This document shows, piece by piece, positions 43,615 through 54,200 of a stretch of 64,000 bases of DNA (positions are counted from its first letter, which is position 1; every line of letters starts with the position of its first letter). The notes under the pieces are model-generated. The model searched no databases. It had not been told where the DNA came from and saw only the letters and a list, made by a program, of their open reading frames with translations. Made by a program: the position numbers and the translations under genes. This DNA comes from Affinundibacterium flavidum (GTDB lineage: Bacteria > Pseudomonadota > Gammaproteobacteria > Burkholderiales > Burkholderiaceae_D): the NCBI RefSeq assembly GCF_014284175.1, contig NZ_JACOGA010000002.1, positions 1 to 64,000 on the forward strand, read 5' to 3'.

Positions 43615-44556
43615 ATGCACGATGACACCTTGATACAAAATTCCGTGACTGGGAATCCTGTTGACGCCAACCCAATCTTACGTCCTGAATGGTGGCAGAA
43701 TCTGGCTCCGTCTTTATCTTTGAGCAACTCGCCCTATGCTGCGGTTAAACCGTTGGTGATGGATGCAGGATCGGAAAGCGCAATTCGCCAATTAATCTTA
43801 CAAGAAGGTTATGTACAAGGATCTGTCGGGCAATGGAAACTCCCCTTGACCGATATGGTGAATGTCGTCGTCAAGTTAAAAGGCGCTGGCTTGATGCCTG
43901 TATTCGCTTTGGCTTATGAGGAATTTTGGCTGCTGGCTCACCAACTAGGCAATGTGGTAAATACGCTGCTAGGAGGTGAATACTACATGTTGCCAGATTT
44001 TTGGATGTGGCATGTAGATCCACAAAAAGATGAGTCCGGCTGGAAGCCACATCGTGACAAAAGCTATGGTTCATTGTTAGCCGATGGCATGCCTAAAAGC
44101 GTCACTCTGTGGATTCCGTTAACTGCTGCAACCACCTTAAATGGTTGTATGTATGTCGTTCCAGCCGATAGAGATCCTACCTATGGCACACCAAACGATA
44201 AGGATTGGCGTTTCGAGTATCAAGACGTACGTGCTTTACCCGCCGTACCTGGTGATTTTTTCGTTTGGAATCAAGCTGTCTTACACTGGGGTTCACACGC
44301 AAGTCCGCGTGGCGGAGCCGCCCGTGTAAGTATTGCTTTTGAATTTCAACGCAAAGATATTCCCCCTATGAACTCGCCATTAATTCAAGCCGGCACCATT
44401 CCCAATTTTGCACAACGCATGAATCTAATTGGGAAACAAGTACTTCAATACAAGCACATGTATCCGCTGTCACCCGAACTTGCCGCGATCGCTAACGCCA
44501 TGGCAATAGCGCCTAATACAACGCCTTTTTTACACATGAATAATTCACACAAATAA
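43615..44556 (+). CDS. Phytanoyl-CoA dioxygenase (PhyH)-type 2-oxoglutarate/Fe(II) oxygenase
   Basis: 313 residues from the ATG at 43615 (GGA about 9 bp upstream). The iron triad is visible: H146-R-D148 in KPHRDKSYG, and a distal His in VLHWGSHASPRGG (H224 or H227), with R231 or a near Arg for 2-oxoglutarate. L-W-I-P-L and N-G-C-M-Y-V-V-P-A fit PhyH family strands. It hydroxylates an unknown small molecule or lipid. It stands alone between divergent and convergent neighbours. Confidence 0.8.
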   Translation: MHDDTLIQNSVTGNPVDANPILRPEWWQNLAPSLSLSNSPYAAVKPLVMDAGSESAIRQLILQEGYVQGSVGQWKLPLTDMVNVVVKLKGAGLMPVFALAYEEFWLLAHQLGNVVNTLLGGEYYMLPDFWMWHVDPQKDESGWKPHRDKSYGSLLADGMPKSVTLWIPLTAATTLNGCMYVVPADRDPTYGTPNDKDWRFEYQDVRALPAVPGDFFVWNQAVLHWGSHASPRGGAARVSIAFEFQRKDIPPMNSPLIQAGTIPNFAQRMNLIGKQVLQYKHMYPLSPELAAIANAMAIAPNTTPFLHMNNSHK

Positions 44557-44813
44557 GTGGATTGCAATTTCCCATCCAGCCTTTCAATTTTCAATTATTG
44601 ATTCGTCACATTGAAAGGCGTTTGAAGTTTCAACTATATAACACTCTATTGCTACACTCTAATCACGCTCTTGTCGGACTCAACTTCCAAAACGAGGAAG
44701 ACAACAAACGAATGACGACTTCCCAAATTCCTACAATAGGCCTGCAATCTTAATCCACCTGTCCGTCCCAATACCTGTTGAACTTCCGTTACACCGTTCA
44801 AGAACATGGAAAC

Positions 44814-44850
44814 AAAAAAAGGGGACTGCAAATAAATGCAATCCCTTGTT
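44814..44850 (-). terminator. Terminator downstream of the CAU tRNA
   Basis: On the minus strand AAGGGATTGCA pairs with TGCAGTCCCCTT (one mismatch) around a TTTATT loop, followed by a run of T. It lies 16 bp after the tRNA CCA end. Confidence 0.85.
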
Positions 44851-44865
44851 TTAATTAGGTATTTT

Positions 44866-44943
<78 letters not shown>

Positions 44944-45084
44944 TATTTGCTAAAGCACAAAGCGCCCCAGAAAATGAGCGCTCATTGTATTACATTAGAC
45001 GTAACCGACACAAGGCTTACAGAGGATAAATGCGCGATTCTTCATGCTATTTAGTGTCGATTCACTTCGATTTTAAAGATGCAC

Positions 45085-45125
45085 AAAAAAATAAAACCGC
45101 ACAATCTTCAATTGCACGGTTTTAT
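45085..45125 (-). terminator. rpoD terminator
   Basis: ATAAAACCGCACAAT (45091-45105) and ATTGCACGGTTTTAT (45111-45125) pair along 15 bp with one mismatch and a 5-nt loop. On the minus strand the stem is followed by a T-run (complement of the A-run at 45085-45090). It lies 57 bp past the rpoD stop codon. Confidence 0.9.
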
Positions 45126-45181
45126 CAAATTCAATCACAAACAAGCTTGTTAGCTACCGACTGGCGCATTCACGCTTTTGA

Positions 45182-48100
45182 TCAATTACCTTCAAGGAAG
45201 CTCTTCAGCTTATCCGAACGTGAAGGGTGACGCAGCTTACGCAAGGCTTTTGCTTCTATTTGGCGTATCCGCTCGCGAGTAACGTCGAACTGCTTACCAA
45301 CTTCTTCCAAAGTATGATCGGTCGACATTTCAACACCAAAACGCATACGCAATACTTTTGCTTCGCGCGGTGTTAAGGAATCCAATACATCCTTCACTAC
45401 ATTACGCATCGATGCATGTAATGCGGCATCAGCTGGAGCCAAAGTGTGATTATCTTCAATAAAATCACCTAAGTGAGAATCATCGTCGTCACCAATTGGT
45501 GTTTCCATCGAAATCGGTTCTTTCGCGATTTTCATGATCTTGCGGATTTTATCTTCCGGCATTTCCATCTTGATCGCCAAAGTTGCTGGATCTGGCTCTG
45601 CACCTGTTTCTTGCAAAATCTGACGCGAAATACGATTCATTTTATTGATCGTTTCTATCATGTGTACAGGAATACGAATCGTACGCGCCTGATCCGCGAT
45701 AGAGCGCGTAATCGCTTGACGAATCCACCATGTTGCATAGGTTGAGAATTTATAGCCGCGACGATATTCAAATTTATCCACCGCCTTCATCAAACCGATA
45801 TTACCTTCTTGGATCAAATCCAAGAATTGCAAACCGCGATTGGTGTATTTTTTCGCGATAGAAATTACCAGGCGCAAGTTTGCCTCAGTCATTTCACGTT
45901 TAGCTTTGCGTGCTTTCATTTCACCTGCGGACATCTTCTTATTAATGCCACGCAAATCAGGTAATGGCAGAACAACACGCGCCTGCAGGTCAATCAGCTT
46001 TTGCTGTAACTGCTGCACTGTCGGTACATTACGACCCAAGATCGCGCTGTAAGAGTGCCCAGCATTCACTTCACCATCGACCCATGCAAGATTGGTTTCG
46101 TTGCCCGGAAAAACTTTGATGAAGTGTGAGCGCGGCATACCGCAGCGATTCACAACCACATCAAGAATTTGCTTCTCAACGTGACGCACTTCATCGACTT
46201 GCCCACGCAAAGTGTCACACAGTTTTTCAACAACTTTTGCTGTGAAGCGAATTCCTAATAATTCATTCGAAATTGCTTCTTGCGCTTTAATATAATTCTT
46301 AGAGTTGTAGCCTTCTTTTTCAAAAGACTTACGCATCTTGTCGAAGTTTTCAGAAATCGTCGCAAATTTCGCGAGGGAGTCGCGCTTCAATTGCTCCAAT
46401 TGCTCTGCGGAGATGCCAGCGGCGACAGCAGCGCTGTCTTCTTCCTCTTCATCTTCGTCTTCTTCATCTTCGTCATCTTCTTCATCTTCGTCACTTTCGG
46501 CGACGACGATAGGTGCTTTTTCTTCTTCGGTTTCAGCGTTTGGATCAACCAAGCCATCAACCATATCGTCAACTTTAATTTCATCACTGGCGATACGTTC
46601 AGCTTGCGCTAAAATTTCTGCAATGGTCGTTGGGCACGCGGAAATTGCCTGAATCATGTCCTTCAGGCCTTCTTCAATTTTCTTCGCGATGACGATTTCG
46701 CCTTCGCGCGTCAACAACTCAACCGTACCCATTTCACGCATATACATGCGAACCGGATCGGTCGTGCGACCAAAATCAGAATCAACGGTAGACAATGCGG
46801 CTTCGGCAGCAGCCTCAACTTCGTCATCATCACTCGCCACGGTGACGACATTATCTGACAACAGCAATGCTTCTGCATCAGGAGCCTGCTCATAGACGGC
46901 AACGCCCATATCATTGAAGGTACTGATGATGCCTTCAATCGCTTCTGGATCGACGACGTTTTCTGGCAAGTGATCATTGATTTCAGCGAAGGTCAGGTAG
47001 CCACGATCTTTACCCATTTTGATCAGGGTTTTCAGACGTTGGCGACGACGTTCTAACTCCTCTGCGGTAGCCTCAGGATCAGCGGAAAAAGCGTCTTTCA
47101 ATAAAGCTTTTTCTTTGGCTTTTCGATCTTTCGCTTTCGCTTTATCGAGCGCCTTCATCTCAGCGCGCTCTACCGCATTGAGTGCTGCCATTTCTTCATT
47201 TTCTGGTTGATATTCTTTAGGCTTACGACCGCGACGACCAGGCACCTTCACTCCAGGCAATACATAGCCAGAGGTATCAATACTTGCCAACAGAGCGGCA
47301 TCCGTAGTTTGGCTAACAGTAGGCGCAGATCCTGTTTTGATCTCTTGCACTTCTGGAGCTTTTTCGGATTTTGCCGCCTTCGTCGATTTTTTTGCTGGTT
47401 TTAATTCTTCTTTTTCAGCGTTATCAGACTTTTCGGCTTTGCTACTGACGTTCGATGCTTTAGTAATCACAGAGGCTTTCTTTGTTGCGGCTGACGGTGT
47501 TTCAGTTTGCTTCCCTTGTTTCGTTGCAGCCTTTTCGACATCCTTGCTCAACTTCGGTTCCGCTTGAGGTTCATTTTTTGTGGCACGTGTTTTTGGCACT
47601 TCAACTTCCTTTTTACTGACCGTCGATTTTACATCTTTACTTGAAATCTTGCTCTCAGCCAATTTTGCTGGCTTCAGTTCTACTTTAGGCGGTTTAGCGC
47701 CTTTCGCAAGGACTTTTTTCTCAGTGACTTTTGGCTTCACACTAGCCTCAATTGCAGTCTTAGATTTTGTAGCAGTGGACTTACTTGTTGCGATTTGATT
47801 CTTTTCAACAGCAGCACTTTTGCCGACTGATTTTACGGTTGTTTTAGTCGCAGTTTTAGCAACTGATTTCACCGTTTTCTTCGCTACCGCGGCTTTTGCT
47901 GGAACACTTTTCCCAGTTGGCTTTGCGACAGATTTAAGGGCTGGCTTTACTGCAGACTTTGCTGGTGCTTTATTCACGGCTTTGACCGGAGATTTAACAG
48001 CTTGCTTTGTTGTTGCCTTCGCTGCTGGCTTAGTTGTTGTCTTCACTGCGGGCTTAGGTGCAGACTTAGTCGCCACTTTAGTCGCCACTTTACTGGCTAA

Positions 48101-48229
48101 TTTTGCGGGCACTTTAGAAGTTGCCTTCGTTGAAGTACTGGCCGTTTTTTTTGCGGCGGCAGTTTGGGTCGAGCTCTTCGTAACTACGGATGTCAGTTTT
48201 TTCGCGGGTTTCTTCATTGCACTAGCCAT
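45182..48229 (-). CDS. rpoD: RNA polymerase primary sigma factor RpoD with a very long N-terminal extension
   Basis: 1015 residues, far longer than typical sigma-70. Residues 1-310 or so are a low-complexity K/A/T/V/P domain resembling histone H1-like tails (many A-K-P-A-x-K units), followed near 325-337 by an AT-hook-like GRRGRKPK. Region 1.1 begins near 400 ([13 protein letters not shown] ... INDMGV-like [16 protein letters not shown]). An acidic D/E stretch lies near 590-610 in the non-conserved region. Regions 2-4 are standard: [29 protein letters not shown], and the region 4.2 [20 protein letters not shown]. It is the housekeeping sigma factor. The start could also be the second ATG at 48217. 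Confidence 0.96.
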   Translation of the reverse strand: MASAMKKPAKKLTSVVTKSSTQTAAAKKTASTSTKATSKVPAKLASKVATKVATKSAPKPAVKTTTKPAAKATTKQAVKSPVKAVNKAPAKSAVKPALKSVAKPTGKSVPAKAAVAKKTVKSVAKTATKTTVKSVGKSAAVEKNQIATSKSTATKSKTAIEASVKPKVTEKKVLAKGAKPPKVELKPAKLAESKISSKDVKSTVSKKEVEVPKTRATKNEPQAEPKLSKDVEKAATKQGKQTETPSAATKKASVITKASNVSSKAEKSDNAEKEELKPAKKSTKAAKSEKAPEVQEIKTGSAPTVSQTTDAALLASIDTSGYVLPGVKVPGRRGRKPKEYQPENEEMAALNAVERAEMKALDKAKAKDRKAKEKALLKDAFSADPEATAEELERRRQRLKTLIKMGKDRGYLTFAEINDHLPENVVDPEAIEGIISTFNDMGVAVYEQAPDAEALLLSDNVVTVASDDDEVEAAAEAALSTVDSDFGRTTDPVRMYMREMGTVELLTREGEIVIAKKIEEGLKDMIQAISACPTTIAEILAQAERIASDEIKVDDMVDGLVDPNAETEEEKAPIVVAESDEDEEDDEDEEDEDEEEEDSAAVAAGISAEQLEQLKRDSLAKFATISENFDKMRKSFEKEGYNSKNYIKAQEAISNELLGIRFTAKVVEKLCDTLRGQVDEVRHVEKQILDVVVNRCGMPRSHFIKVFPGNETNLAWVDGEVNAGHSYSAILGRNVPTVQQLQQKLIDLQARVVLPLPDLRGINKKMSAGEMKARKAKREMTEANLRLVISIAKKYTNRGLQFLDLIQEGNIGLMKAVDKFEYRRGYKFSTYATWWIRQAITRSIADQARTIRIPVHMIETINKMNRISRQILQETGAEPDPATLAIKMEMPEDKIRKIMKIAKEPISMETPIGDDDDSHLGDFIEDNHTLAPADAALHASMRNVVKDVLDSLTPREAKVLRMRFGVEMSTDHTLEEVGKQFDVTRERIRQIEAKALRKLRHPSRSDKLKSFLEGN

Positions 48230-48679
48230 TGAATCAAACCAACCGAAGCTAAGAAGTCTATTTTGAATTCTATAAAACTACACTTTGTTAGCAGTGAATA
48301 CTGCGGGACAGTGCATTTATCCTAAATTCAAACGCAACTTTTCTTTGCATCGGTGTTTTGGGTTACTCGGAGGAGCATATGCTCACCTAAACAACACATT
48401 CCTGTCATTAACAAGCATTATCTGGATGCCCACAACGAAGAATGAAAACAACCTAAGACCTTGAATCGAAAGCCTTTAATTATATCACTTGCCACTCTTT
48501 TACTCAATCCGGCGCGCCCTTAATTAGCACATCAACACTAGCCGCCTACGCCTTACCATTAGAAAACGGTCATACTATTTCTACACTTTCCGAGCAAAAC
48601 CGAACAACAAATCCAACAAACAGCTAAATTGAAGGCTAACTAATCCGGCTAGTTCCGACACACTCTATCGAATTTTGTC
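48230..48679. other. Intergenic region between dnaG and rpoD
   Basis: 450 bp on the same-strand path from dnaG to rpoD. I see no gene, no strong terminator and no clear -35/-10 pair. A weak AACTA/TAGTT hairpin occurs about 20 bp past the dnaG stop. It should hold an rpoD promoter. Confidence 0.4.
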
Positions 48680-50476
48680 TTACAGGCCACCAGCCGCTTC
48701 CGCCTCAGCCTCGCGCCGAATTGCATCTTGCAATTGCATAATTTCTCGATAACGCGCAACATCCACTGGATCGCGCAAACCACGTTGCGCCAATTGTTCC
48801 ATTTCCATTTTTAGCACTTGTGTACGCATCTGCCGCAAAGCCCCTGCTAACTCCATGCTAACTACGTCAATTTCGGACTCGGTTTGCTCTGCGATTTCTG
48901 CAATTAGCGGATCAAAATCAGCACTTGTCGCCCGCAGATTTTCTGCCAAAGCCGCGAAATTCGCCTGATCGCCCATAGGCTGTGCAATTAATACTAATTG
49001 TTTTAGCATTTCAGCACCATCTGGCGCAATTCGGGCAGCACACTCCATCATTGCCGGAGTCATCATGACAGCCAGCGAGGGATGTGCGACCAAAATTCGC
49101 ATGACTTGTCGCTCCAAACCAACAGGTGCACTACGACGACTTTTCGGCGGAGCAATTTTTACCCGTGCAACCGGCTGACTTAACTCAAAAAGGCTTTCAA
49201 TTTCAGACGCAGTTGATTGCGTAATCTGCGCTAAATTACGCACTAATTGCAAGCGCAATCCAGACGGCGCCATTTGTTGCAATAAAGGCTTAGCATCAAA
49301 TTGTGTTTTTGCACGCCCTTCAGCAGTACTCAAATCATTCTCAGCACTAACTTCCTTAATAAAAAATTGCGACAAAGGCATGGCATTTTGTACTTCAGCA
49401 GCAAACGCCTCAGCACCAAATTCACGCACAAAACTATCAGGATCATGCTCGACTGGCAAAAACAAAAACTTTATGATCTTATTGTCATTCACATGCGCCA
49501 AGCAGGCATCCAATGCTCGCCGCGCGGCTCGCCGCCCGGCACTATCGCCGTCAAAACTAAACACCACATGATCGGTCTGACGCAATAATTTTTGCACATG
49601 GGTTGGCGTACATGCAGTACCTAAAGTGGCGACAGCTTGCGGAAAACCAAGTTGCGCCAGTGCGACCACATCCATATAACCTTCAGTGACCAACACATAA
49701 CCGGCATCACGAATGGCCTGACGCGCCTCGAACAATCCGTATAGTTCGAGCCCTTTTTGATAGAGAGGCGTCTCAGGAGAATTTAAATACTTCGGTTCAC
49801 CCTGATCCAGAATACGCCCACCGAAACCGATAACCTGCCCCTTGGTATTGCGAATCGGGAACATAATGCGATCACGAAATCGATCATAACGCTTACGATG
49901 CGCACCTTCGTCATCACTTTTATCAATCACCATCCCAGCTTCTGCCAGCGCATGCGCACTATATTCAACAAAAACCGAGCGCAAACTATCCCAGCCATCT
50001 GGCGCATAGCCCAGACCAAAACGCGCAGCGATTTCGCCGGTAACCCCGCGTTTTTTCAAATACTGTATTGCCTTATCCGCGCCACGTAATTGTTGGCGAT
50101 AATAATCACAGGCCTTGGTCATAACTTCACTCAAGGCCAGGCTTTTCGCAGTGACTTCCGCTCTTTGCGCTGGCAACATGCGATCATCATCCGGCACAAC
50201 CATGCCACTATTGAGCGCCAAATCCTTGACCGCATCGACAAAATTCATACCGGAATACTCCATCAAGAACCCGATGGACGTTCCATGCGCACCACAGCCA
50301 AAACAATGATAAAACTGCTTGGTAGGACTAACCGTAAAACTAGGGGATTTTTCGTTATGAAACGGGCACAAACCCATGTAGTTAGCGCCACCTTTTTTCA
50401 ATTGCACGTACTTACCAACCACATCGACTATATCAACGCGGGCAAGCAAATCTTGAATAAAACTTTGTGGAATCAC
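48680..50476 (-). CDS. dnaG: DNA primase
   Basis: 598 residues from a GTG at 50476, which gives the family-typical start M-I-P-Q-S-F-I-Q-D-L-L. A longer in-frame ORF back to a TTG at 50539 is not homologous to the family. The zinc-binding domain is C-P-F-H ... C-F-G-C-G (about 40-65); the TOPRIM core has E-G-Y-M-D-V-V-A-L; the C-terminal helicase-binding region is present. It makes replication primers. Part of the rpsU-yqeY-dnaG-rpoD macromolecular synthesis block. Confidence 0.95.
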   Translation of the reverse strand: MIPQSFIQDLLARVDIVDVVGKYVQLKKGGANYMGLCPFHNEKSPSFTVSPTKQFYHCFGCGAHGTSIGFLMEYSGMNFVDAVKDLALNSGMVVPDDDRMLPAQRAEVTAKSLALSEVMTKACDYYRQQLRGADKAIQYLKKRGVTGEIAARFGLGYAPDGWDSLRSVFVEYSAHALAEAGMVIDKSDDEGAHRKRYDRFRDRIMFPIRNTKGQVIGFGGRILDQGEPKYLNSPETPLYQKGLELYGLFEARQAIRDAGYVLVTEGYMDVVALAQLGFPQAVATLGTACTPTHVQKLLRQTDHVVFSFDGDSAGRRAARRALDACLAHVNDNKIIKFLFLPVEHDPDSFVREFGAEAFAAEVQNAMPLSQFFIKEVSAENDLSTAEGRAKTQFDAKPLLQQMAPSGLRLQLVRNLAQITQSTASEIESLFELSQPVARVKIAPPKSRRSAPVGLERQVMRILVAHPSLAVMMTPAMMECAARIAPDGAEMLKQLVLIAQPMGDQANFAALAENLRATSADFDPLIAEIAEQTESEIDVVSMELAGALRQMRTQVLKMEMEQLAQRGLRDPVDVARYREIMQLQDAIRREAEAEAAGGL

Positions 50477-50561
50477 GCAAACAATCTCATGGAATAAAAA
50501 CGAACACGGCCTCGGAAAGATTTCACCCCGAAGCCGCAATCACACAACAACAAAAGGGAAA

Positions 50562-51008
50562 TTACTTAGCTAATGCAGCCTTTACCATAGCAGAAACAAC
50601 GGTCATATCTGCCCGCCCCGCCAATTTTGGTTTCAATACAGCCATTAGTTTGCCCATATCCTGTGGACCAGTTGCACCGACTTCTGCCACTGCATCGTTA
50701 ACTGCCGCTTGCATTTCAGCCTCACTCAAACCTGCTGGCATATAAGCTGACAAAATCGCCATTTCGGCTTTTTCAATATCTGCCAAGTCTTGGCGTCCAC
50801 CGGCCTCAAATTGGGTGATTGAATCTTTGCGTTGTTTGATCATCTTTTCGATGATTGCTAACACCATGGTGTCATTCAATTCAACACGCTCATCTACTTC
50901 TTTTTGCTTCATCGCAGCCGTGATTAAACGAATTGCGCTCAACTTCGCCGTATCTTTGGCACGCATTGCTGCCTTCATATCGTCGGTGATTTGATCTTTT
51001 AAGCTCAT
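50562..51008 (-). CDS. yqeY: GatB/YqeY domain protein
   Basis: 148 residues, full-length for YqeY: L-K-D-Q-I-T-D-D-M-K-A-A-M-R-A-K-D near the N-terminus and a helical C-terminal half with Y-M-P-A-G-L-S-E-A-E. It resembles the tRNA-binding tail domain of GatB; its role is unsettled, possibly tRNA-dependent amidation or translation. AGAGGG stands 6 bp before the ATG. It lies between rpsU and dnaG on the same strand, as in many betaproteobacteria. Confidence 0.92.
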   Translation of the reverse strand: MSLKDQITDDMKAAMRAKDTAKLSAIRLITAAMKQKEVDERVELNDTMVLAIIEKMIKQRKDSITQFEAGGRQDLADIEKAEMAILSAYMPAGLSEAEMQAAVNDAVAEVGATGPQDMGKLMAVLKPKLAGRADMTVVSAMVKAALAK

Positions 51009-51072
51009 GATGCCCTCTGAAATTATGCTTTCTTACAGTCAAGCGAACTACAAGAAATAAACAATGAAAATA

Positions 51073-51103
51073 ACAAAGCCCGCTGCGGTACACCGGAGCG
51101 GGC
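51073..51103 (-). terminator. Hairpin downstream of rpsU (partial terminator)
   Basis: GCCCGCT (51078-51084) and AGCGGGC (51097-51103) pair with a CCGG/CCGG-like extension around a short loop; on the minus strand the stem is followed by TTTGTTATTTT. It lies about 70 bp past rpsU and before yqeY, consistent with partial termination after the highly expressed ribosomal gene. Confidence 0.7.
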
Positions 51104-51173
51104 ATGCAAACCTAAAGCAGATGAAAACCGTGAGGCATTAAGTTGATATGAAACCACTCAATGCCAGACAGAA

Positions 51174-51386
51174 TTAATACATCTTCTTAGGCAATTGCTG
51201 ACTACGAATACGTTTGTAGTGACGTTTAACAGCTGCTGCCAAACGACGTTTGCGTTCTGCAGTTGGTTTTTCATAAAACTCGCGAGCGCGCAATTCGGTC
51301 AACAGACCGGTCTTTTCGATGGTGCGCTTGAAGCGACGCATGGCGACTTCGAACGGCTCGTTTTCTTTAAGGCGAATTGTGGTCAT
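51174..51386 (-). CDS. rpsU: 30S ribosomal protein S21
   Basis: 70 residues, complete, basic, with the family start [21 protein letters not shown] and [12 protein letters not shown]21 acts in initiation on the 30S subunit. It heads the macromolecular synthesis block; the 210 bp upstream (51387-51595) should hold its promoter. Confidence 0.97.
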   Translation of the reverse strand: MTTIRLKENEPFEVAMRRFKRTIEKTGLLTELRAREFYEKPTAERKRRLAAAVKRHYKRIRSQQLPKKMY

Positions 51387-51595
51387 GTAAGTTCGGAACC
51401 AGTTAAAAATTATAGGAAGACCGAAATCATAACAGGATTTTTCTAAATAGGGAAGTCAACTGATGAAAACTTATGCAAAAAAGTGTGGCAAATGAACACG
51501 CGCATTATGCCTCGATGAATTAAAGGACAACTCTTTCTAACTACTGAGCGCAAAGGAGCTCTATGAGTAATTATAGGTAGGTCGCGCACTAAGCT

Positions 51596-52819
51596 TCAAT
51601 TCAATTCACCAATCGCTTTACCTGCAGCTACCCCAGATGCCCAAGCCCACTGAAAATTAAATCCCCCTAGCCAACCAGTCACATCCACCGCCTCACCAAT
51701 AAAATACAAACCGGGCACCTTATTTACCATCATTGATTGTTGAGACAATTCACGCGTGTTCACGCCACCACGAGTCACTTCAGCTTTTCGATAGCCTTCT
51801 GAACCGTTAGGTACCAATTCCCAACGATTCAACTTTTCACCGAGTTGGCGCAAACGTTTATCCTGCATATCGGCTATCTTCAAATTGCCATCAAATCCGT
51901 GGGCCAGCAATAAGCCATCCACGAGACGAGCAGGCAAATAAGCGGCGAGAAAATTCGCCAAATTTTTCTTTGTCGTTGTTTTTGCAGCAATTAACTCTTC
52001 CGCGATATCCAGCTCTGGCAATAAATTGACACGTATGCTTTGTCCTGAAGACCAATAGCTAGAAATTTGCAAAATCGCGGGCCCTGACAAACCCCTATGC
52101 GTAAATAGCAAATCTTCACGAAATACGATCTTGTTCTTTTTCTCCCCAGTCTCGATGTCAACTTCCAGAGAAATCCCTGACAAAGGCACGAAAGGCTCCC
52201 AAGTCTGCGCATCAAATGTCAAAGGTACCAGAGCGGGCCTGGGCTCGACGATTTTTAAGTCGAATTGTTTTGCGATGCGATAGGAAAAATCCGTTGCGCC
52301 AATTTTGGGAATCGATAAGCCACCGGTAGCAATGACCAGATTTGAGGCAATCACCGGCCCACGGTCAGTATGAATGACAAAGCCCTGCTCGGATTGAAGA
52401 ACCTCGCTGACTGCGCACGGCATGCGCCATTGCACTTTCCCTAGGTCGCATTCAGATTTCAACATGCGGATAATATCTTCTGCGCTGTCGTCACAAAACA
52501 ATTGCCCTTTATGCTTTTCATGAAACGCGATTTTGTACCGCTTCACTAAACTCAAAAAATCTTGTGGTGTATAGCGCGCCAATGCGCTTTTACAAAAGTG
52601 CGCATTATCAGAAAGAAAATTGTTTGGGGTCGCATGCATATTAGTGAAGTTGCAGCGCCCGCCACCAGAAATACGGATTTTTTCTGCTAATTTGCTGGCA
52701 TGATCAATCACCAATACCGATTTACCAGCTTGCCCAGCAACCGCAGCACACATCATACCCGCGGCACCAGCACCAATCACGACCACATCAAATTGCGAGG
52801 TCTTTTCTGTCGTCATCAT
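51596..52819 (-). CDS. NAD(P)/FAD-dependent oxidoreductase of the HI0933/YhiN family
   Basis: 407 residues. The N-terminal FAD motif is VVVIGAGAAGMMCA, followed by the family hallmark K-I-R-I-S-G-G-G-R-C-N-F-T-N. The C-terminus has G-L-Y-F-I-G-E-A-V-D-V-T-G-W-L-G-G-F-N-F-Q-W-A-W-A-S-G. The family includes flavoproteins of uncertain substrate. Two ATGs are adjacent; an AAGG lies 6 bp before the second one (52816), so the protein may start there. Confidence 0.9.
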   Translation of the reverse strand: MMTTEKTSQFDVVVIGAGAAGMMCAAVAGQAGKSVLVIDHASKLAEKIRISGGGRCNFTNMHATPNNFLSDNAHFCKSALARYTPQDFLSLVKRYKIAFHEKHKGQLFCDDSAEDIIRMLKSECDLGKVQWRMPCAVSEVLQSEQGFVIHTDRGPVIASNLVIATGGLSIPKIGATDFSYRIAKQFDLKIVEPRPALVPLTFDAQTWEPFVPLSGISLEVDIETGEKKNKIVFREDLLFTHRGLSGPAILQISSYWSSGQSIRVNLLPELDIAEELIAAKTTTKKNLANFLAAYLPARLVDGLLLAHGFDGNLKIADMQDKRLRQLGEKLNRWELVPNGSEGYRKAEVTRGGVNTRELSQQSMMVNKVPGLYFIGEAVDVTGWLGGFNFQWAWASGVAAGKAIGELN

Positions 52820-52945
52820 GTACCTTCAATGCTGGAAATTGCATAAAAATTGAATAAGGCGCGCATTGTAATAGAAAACTGCAGATATCTCTGCATCACT
52901 CAGACCGACACGACATCGAAGGGCTATTAGCAGCCTAAAAGTAGC

Positions 52946-53935
52946 CTAAATTGCACTTGCTTTGAGCTCCTTGGCAAGGCGTAAGCAATGTGCAACTTGC
53001 CTTTCTATATTGACTGGAATGGCGTGCTTACCGGCCAGTACATCGGCAATCCACGTCGCGGTAGCGTCCGCGCTGATATCTATGGGTAGGCTTTCTGGCT
53101 CTGCAATCAATTGCGTGTCAGTTTCTTCCAAAGTTTCACATACGCCTGAATGGTATTTATCGATACGTTGCGAGCGTGCCGTGCTGGCGACAGCCTCACC
53201 TTCTGTGCCACGCATTAACAATGCCGTACCGCGCTCTACTGGCGCTAATTGTCTGAAATAGGCATCGAGCGTCACCTGATATTCGGGATGCGTGTACGAA
53301 CTGAGGCGCACTGCAGCTTGCTCAAATGGTTGCAAAATTTTAACCAAGGTATGCGTAGAATTGCGCAAACCCAAAATTTTTCGCAACATCAAAATCTTAT
53401 GCATAGAGGGAGATAGCGCTAGCAGAGGTATAAATGCCAAATGCTTACTCGCCATCTGCTGCTCAGCATGCTTGGCATCCAACGACAGTTCCACTCCCAA
53501 AGCTGAGAAGATCGCTGCGCTAGTGACCCGACCTGCATCTTGTTCAAGACCATGGACCAATACGGGAACACCCTCACGTGCCAATAACATCGCCAACAAA
53601 GGCGTCAAATTCGGACGCTTGCGGGCACCGTTGTAGCTCGGAATCACGATAGGCGCAAATGGACTTTCTTGTGGCGCATGCAATAGAGGTAATCTCTGTT
53701 CAACTGCATCCATAAAACCAGCAATCTCGTCTATCGTTTCACTTTTGATCCGCATCGCTATTAAGATCGCACCTAGCTCCAGATCAGATACGCGACCATC
53801 CAGTATTGATGCGTACAGCTGACAGGCATCGGTTCGCGACAAGTTACGCGCCCCCTCTTTGCCGCGACCAATTTCTTTTATGTAGGCAGCGGCGAGAAAG
53901 GGCTCTGCACTCAATTTATCTTGTGTATTTTTCAT
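52946..53935 (-). CDS. ybiB: DNA-binding protein YbiB (TrpD2, anthranilate phosphoribosyltransferase-like fold)
   Basis: 329 residues. It has the TrpD-type helical N-terminal domain (L-S-R-T-D-A-C-Q-L-Y-A-S-I-L-D-G) and alpha/beta domain, but lacks the G-T-G-G-D PRPP loop of true TrpD; P-S-Y-N-G-A-R-K stands in the equivalent place. This matches YbiB/TrpD2, which in E. coli binds nucleic acid and belongs to the SOS regulon. No LexA box was identified upstream. Confidence 0.85.
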   Translation of the reverse strand: MKNTQDKLSAEPFLAAAYIKEIGRGKEGARNLSRTDACQLYASILDGRVSDLELGAILIAMRIKSETIDEIAGFMDAVEQRLPLLHAPQESPFAPIVIPSYNGARKRPNLTPLLAMLLAREGVPVLVHGLEQDAGRVTSAAIFSALGVELSLDAKHAEQQMASKHLAFIPLLALSPSMHKILMLRKILGLRNSTHTLVKILQPFEQAAVRLSSYTHPEYQVTLDAYFRQLAPVERGTALLMRGTEGEAVASTARSQRIDKYHSGVCETLEETDTQLIAEPESLPIDISADATATWIADVLAGKHAIPVNIERQVAHCLRLAKELKASAI

Positions 53936-54200
53936 AGCGCTAGCTTACACTGGCTCAGCAATTAGGAACAGACTCGCCAACAGACAAGGTCGAACAATAT
54001 TAAGTGTGGATCTGTCATCCACTCAAATAAGCCGTGCCTCCATCGCGCGCCTAAACTCGACAGACAAGATCAAAAACCAACGTTAGCAAAGGAAGTCTGT
54101 GCATGCGGCAAAATTGCAGCGCATATTTACCCAAATAATTGTCGTTTATTGTCATCTTTCGCTATACTTGTTTTCATCTTTCTCAAATACCTGCCTGATC

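Noticed and set aside
47207..48266. Several plus-strand open frames opposite the rpoD N-terminus
   Set aside because: The K/A/T-rich coding tail gives F/V/A/T-rich antisense frames. They are shadows without ribosome sites.
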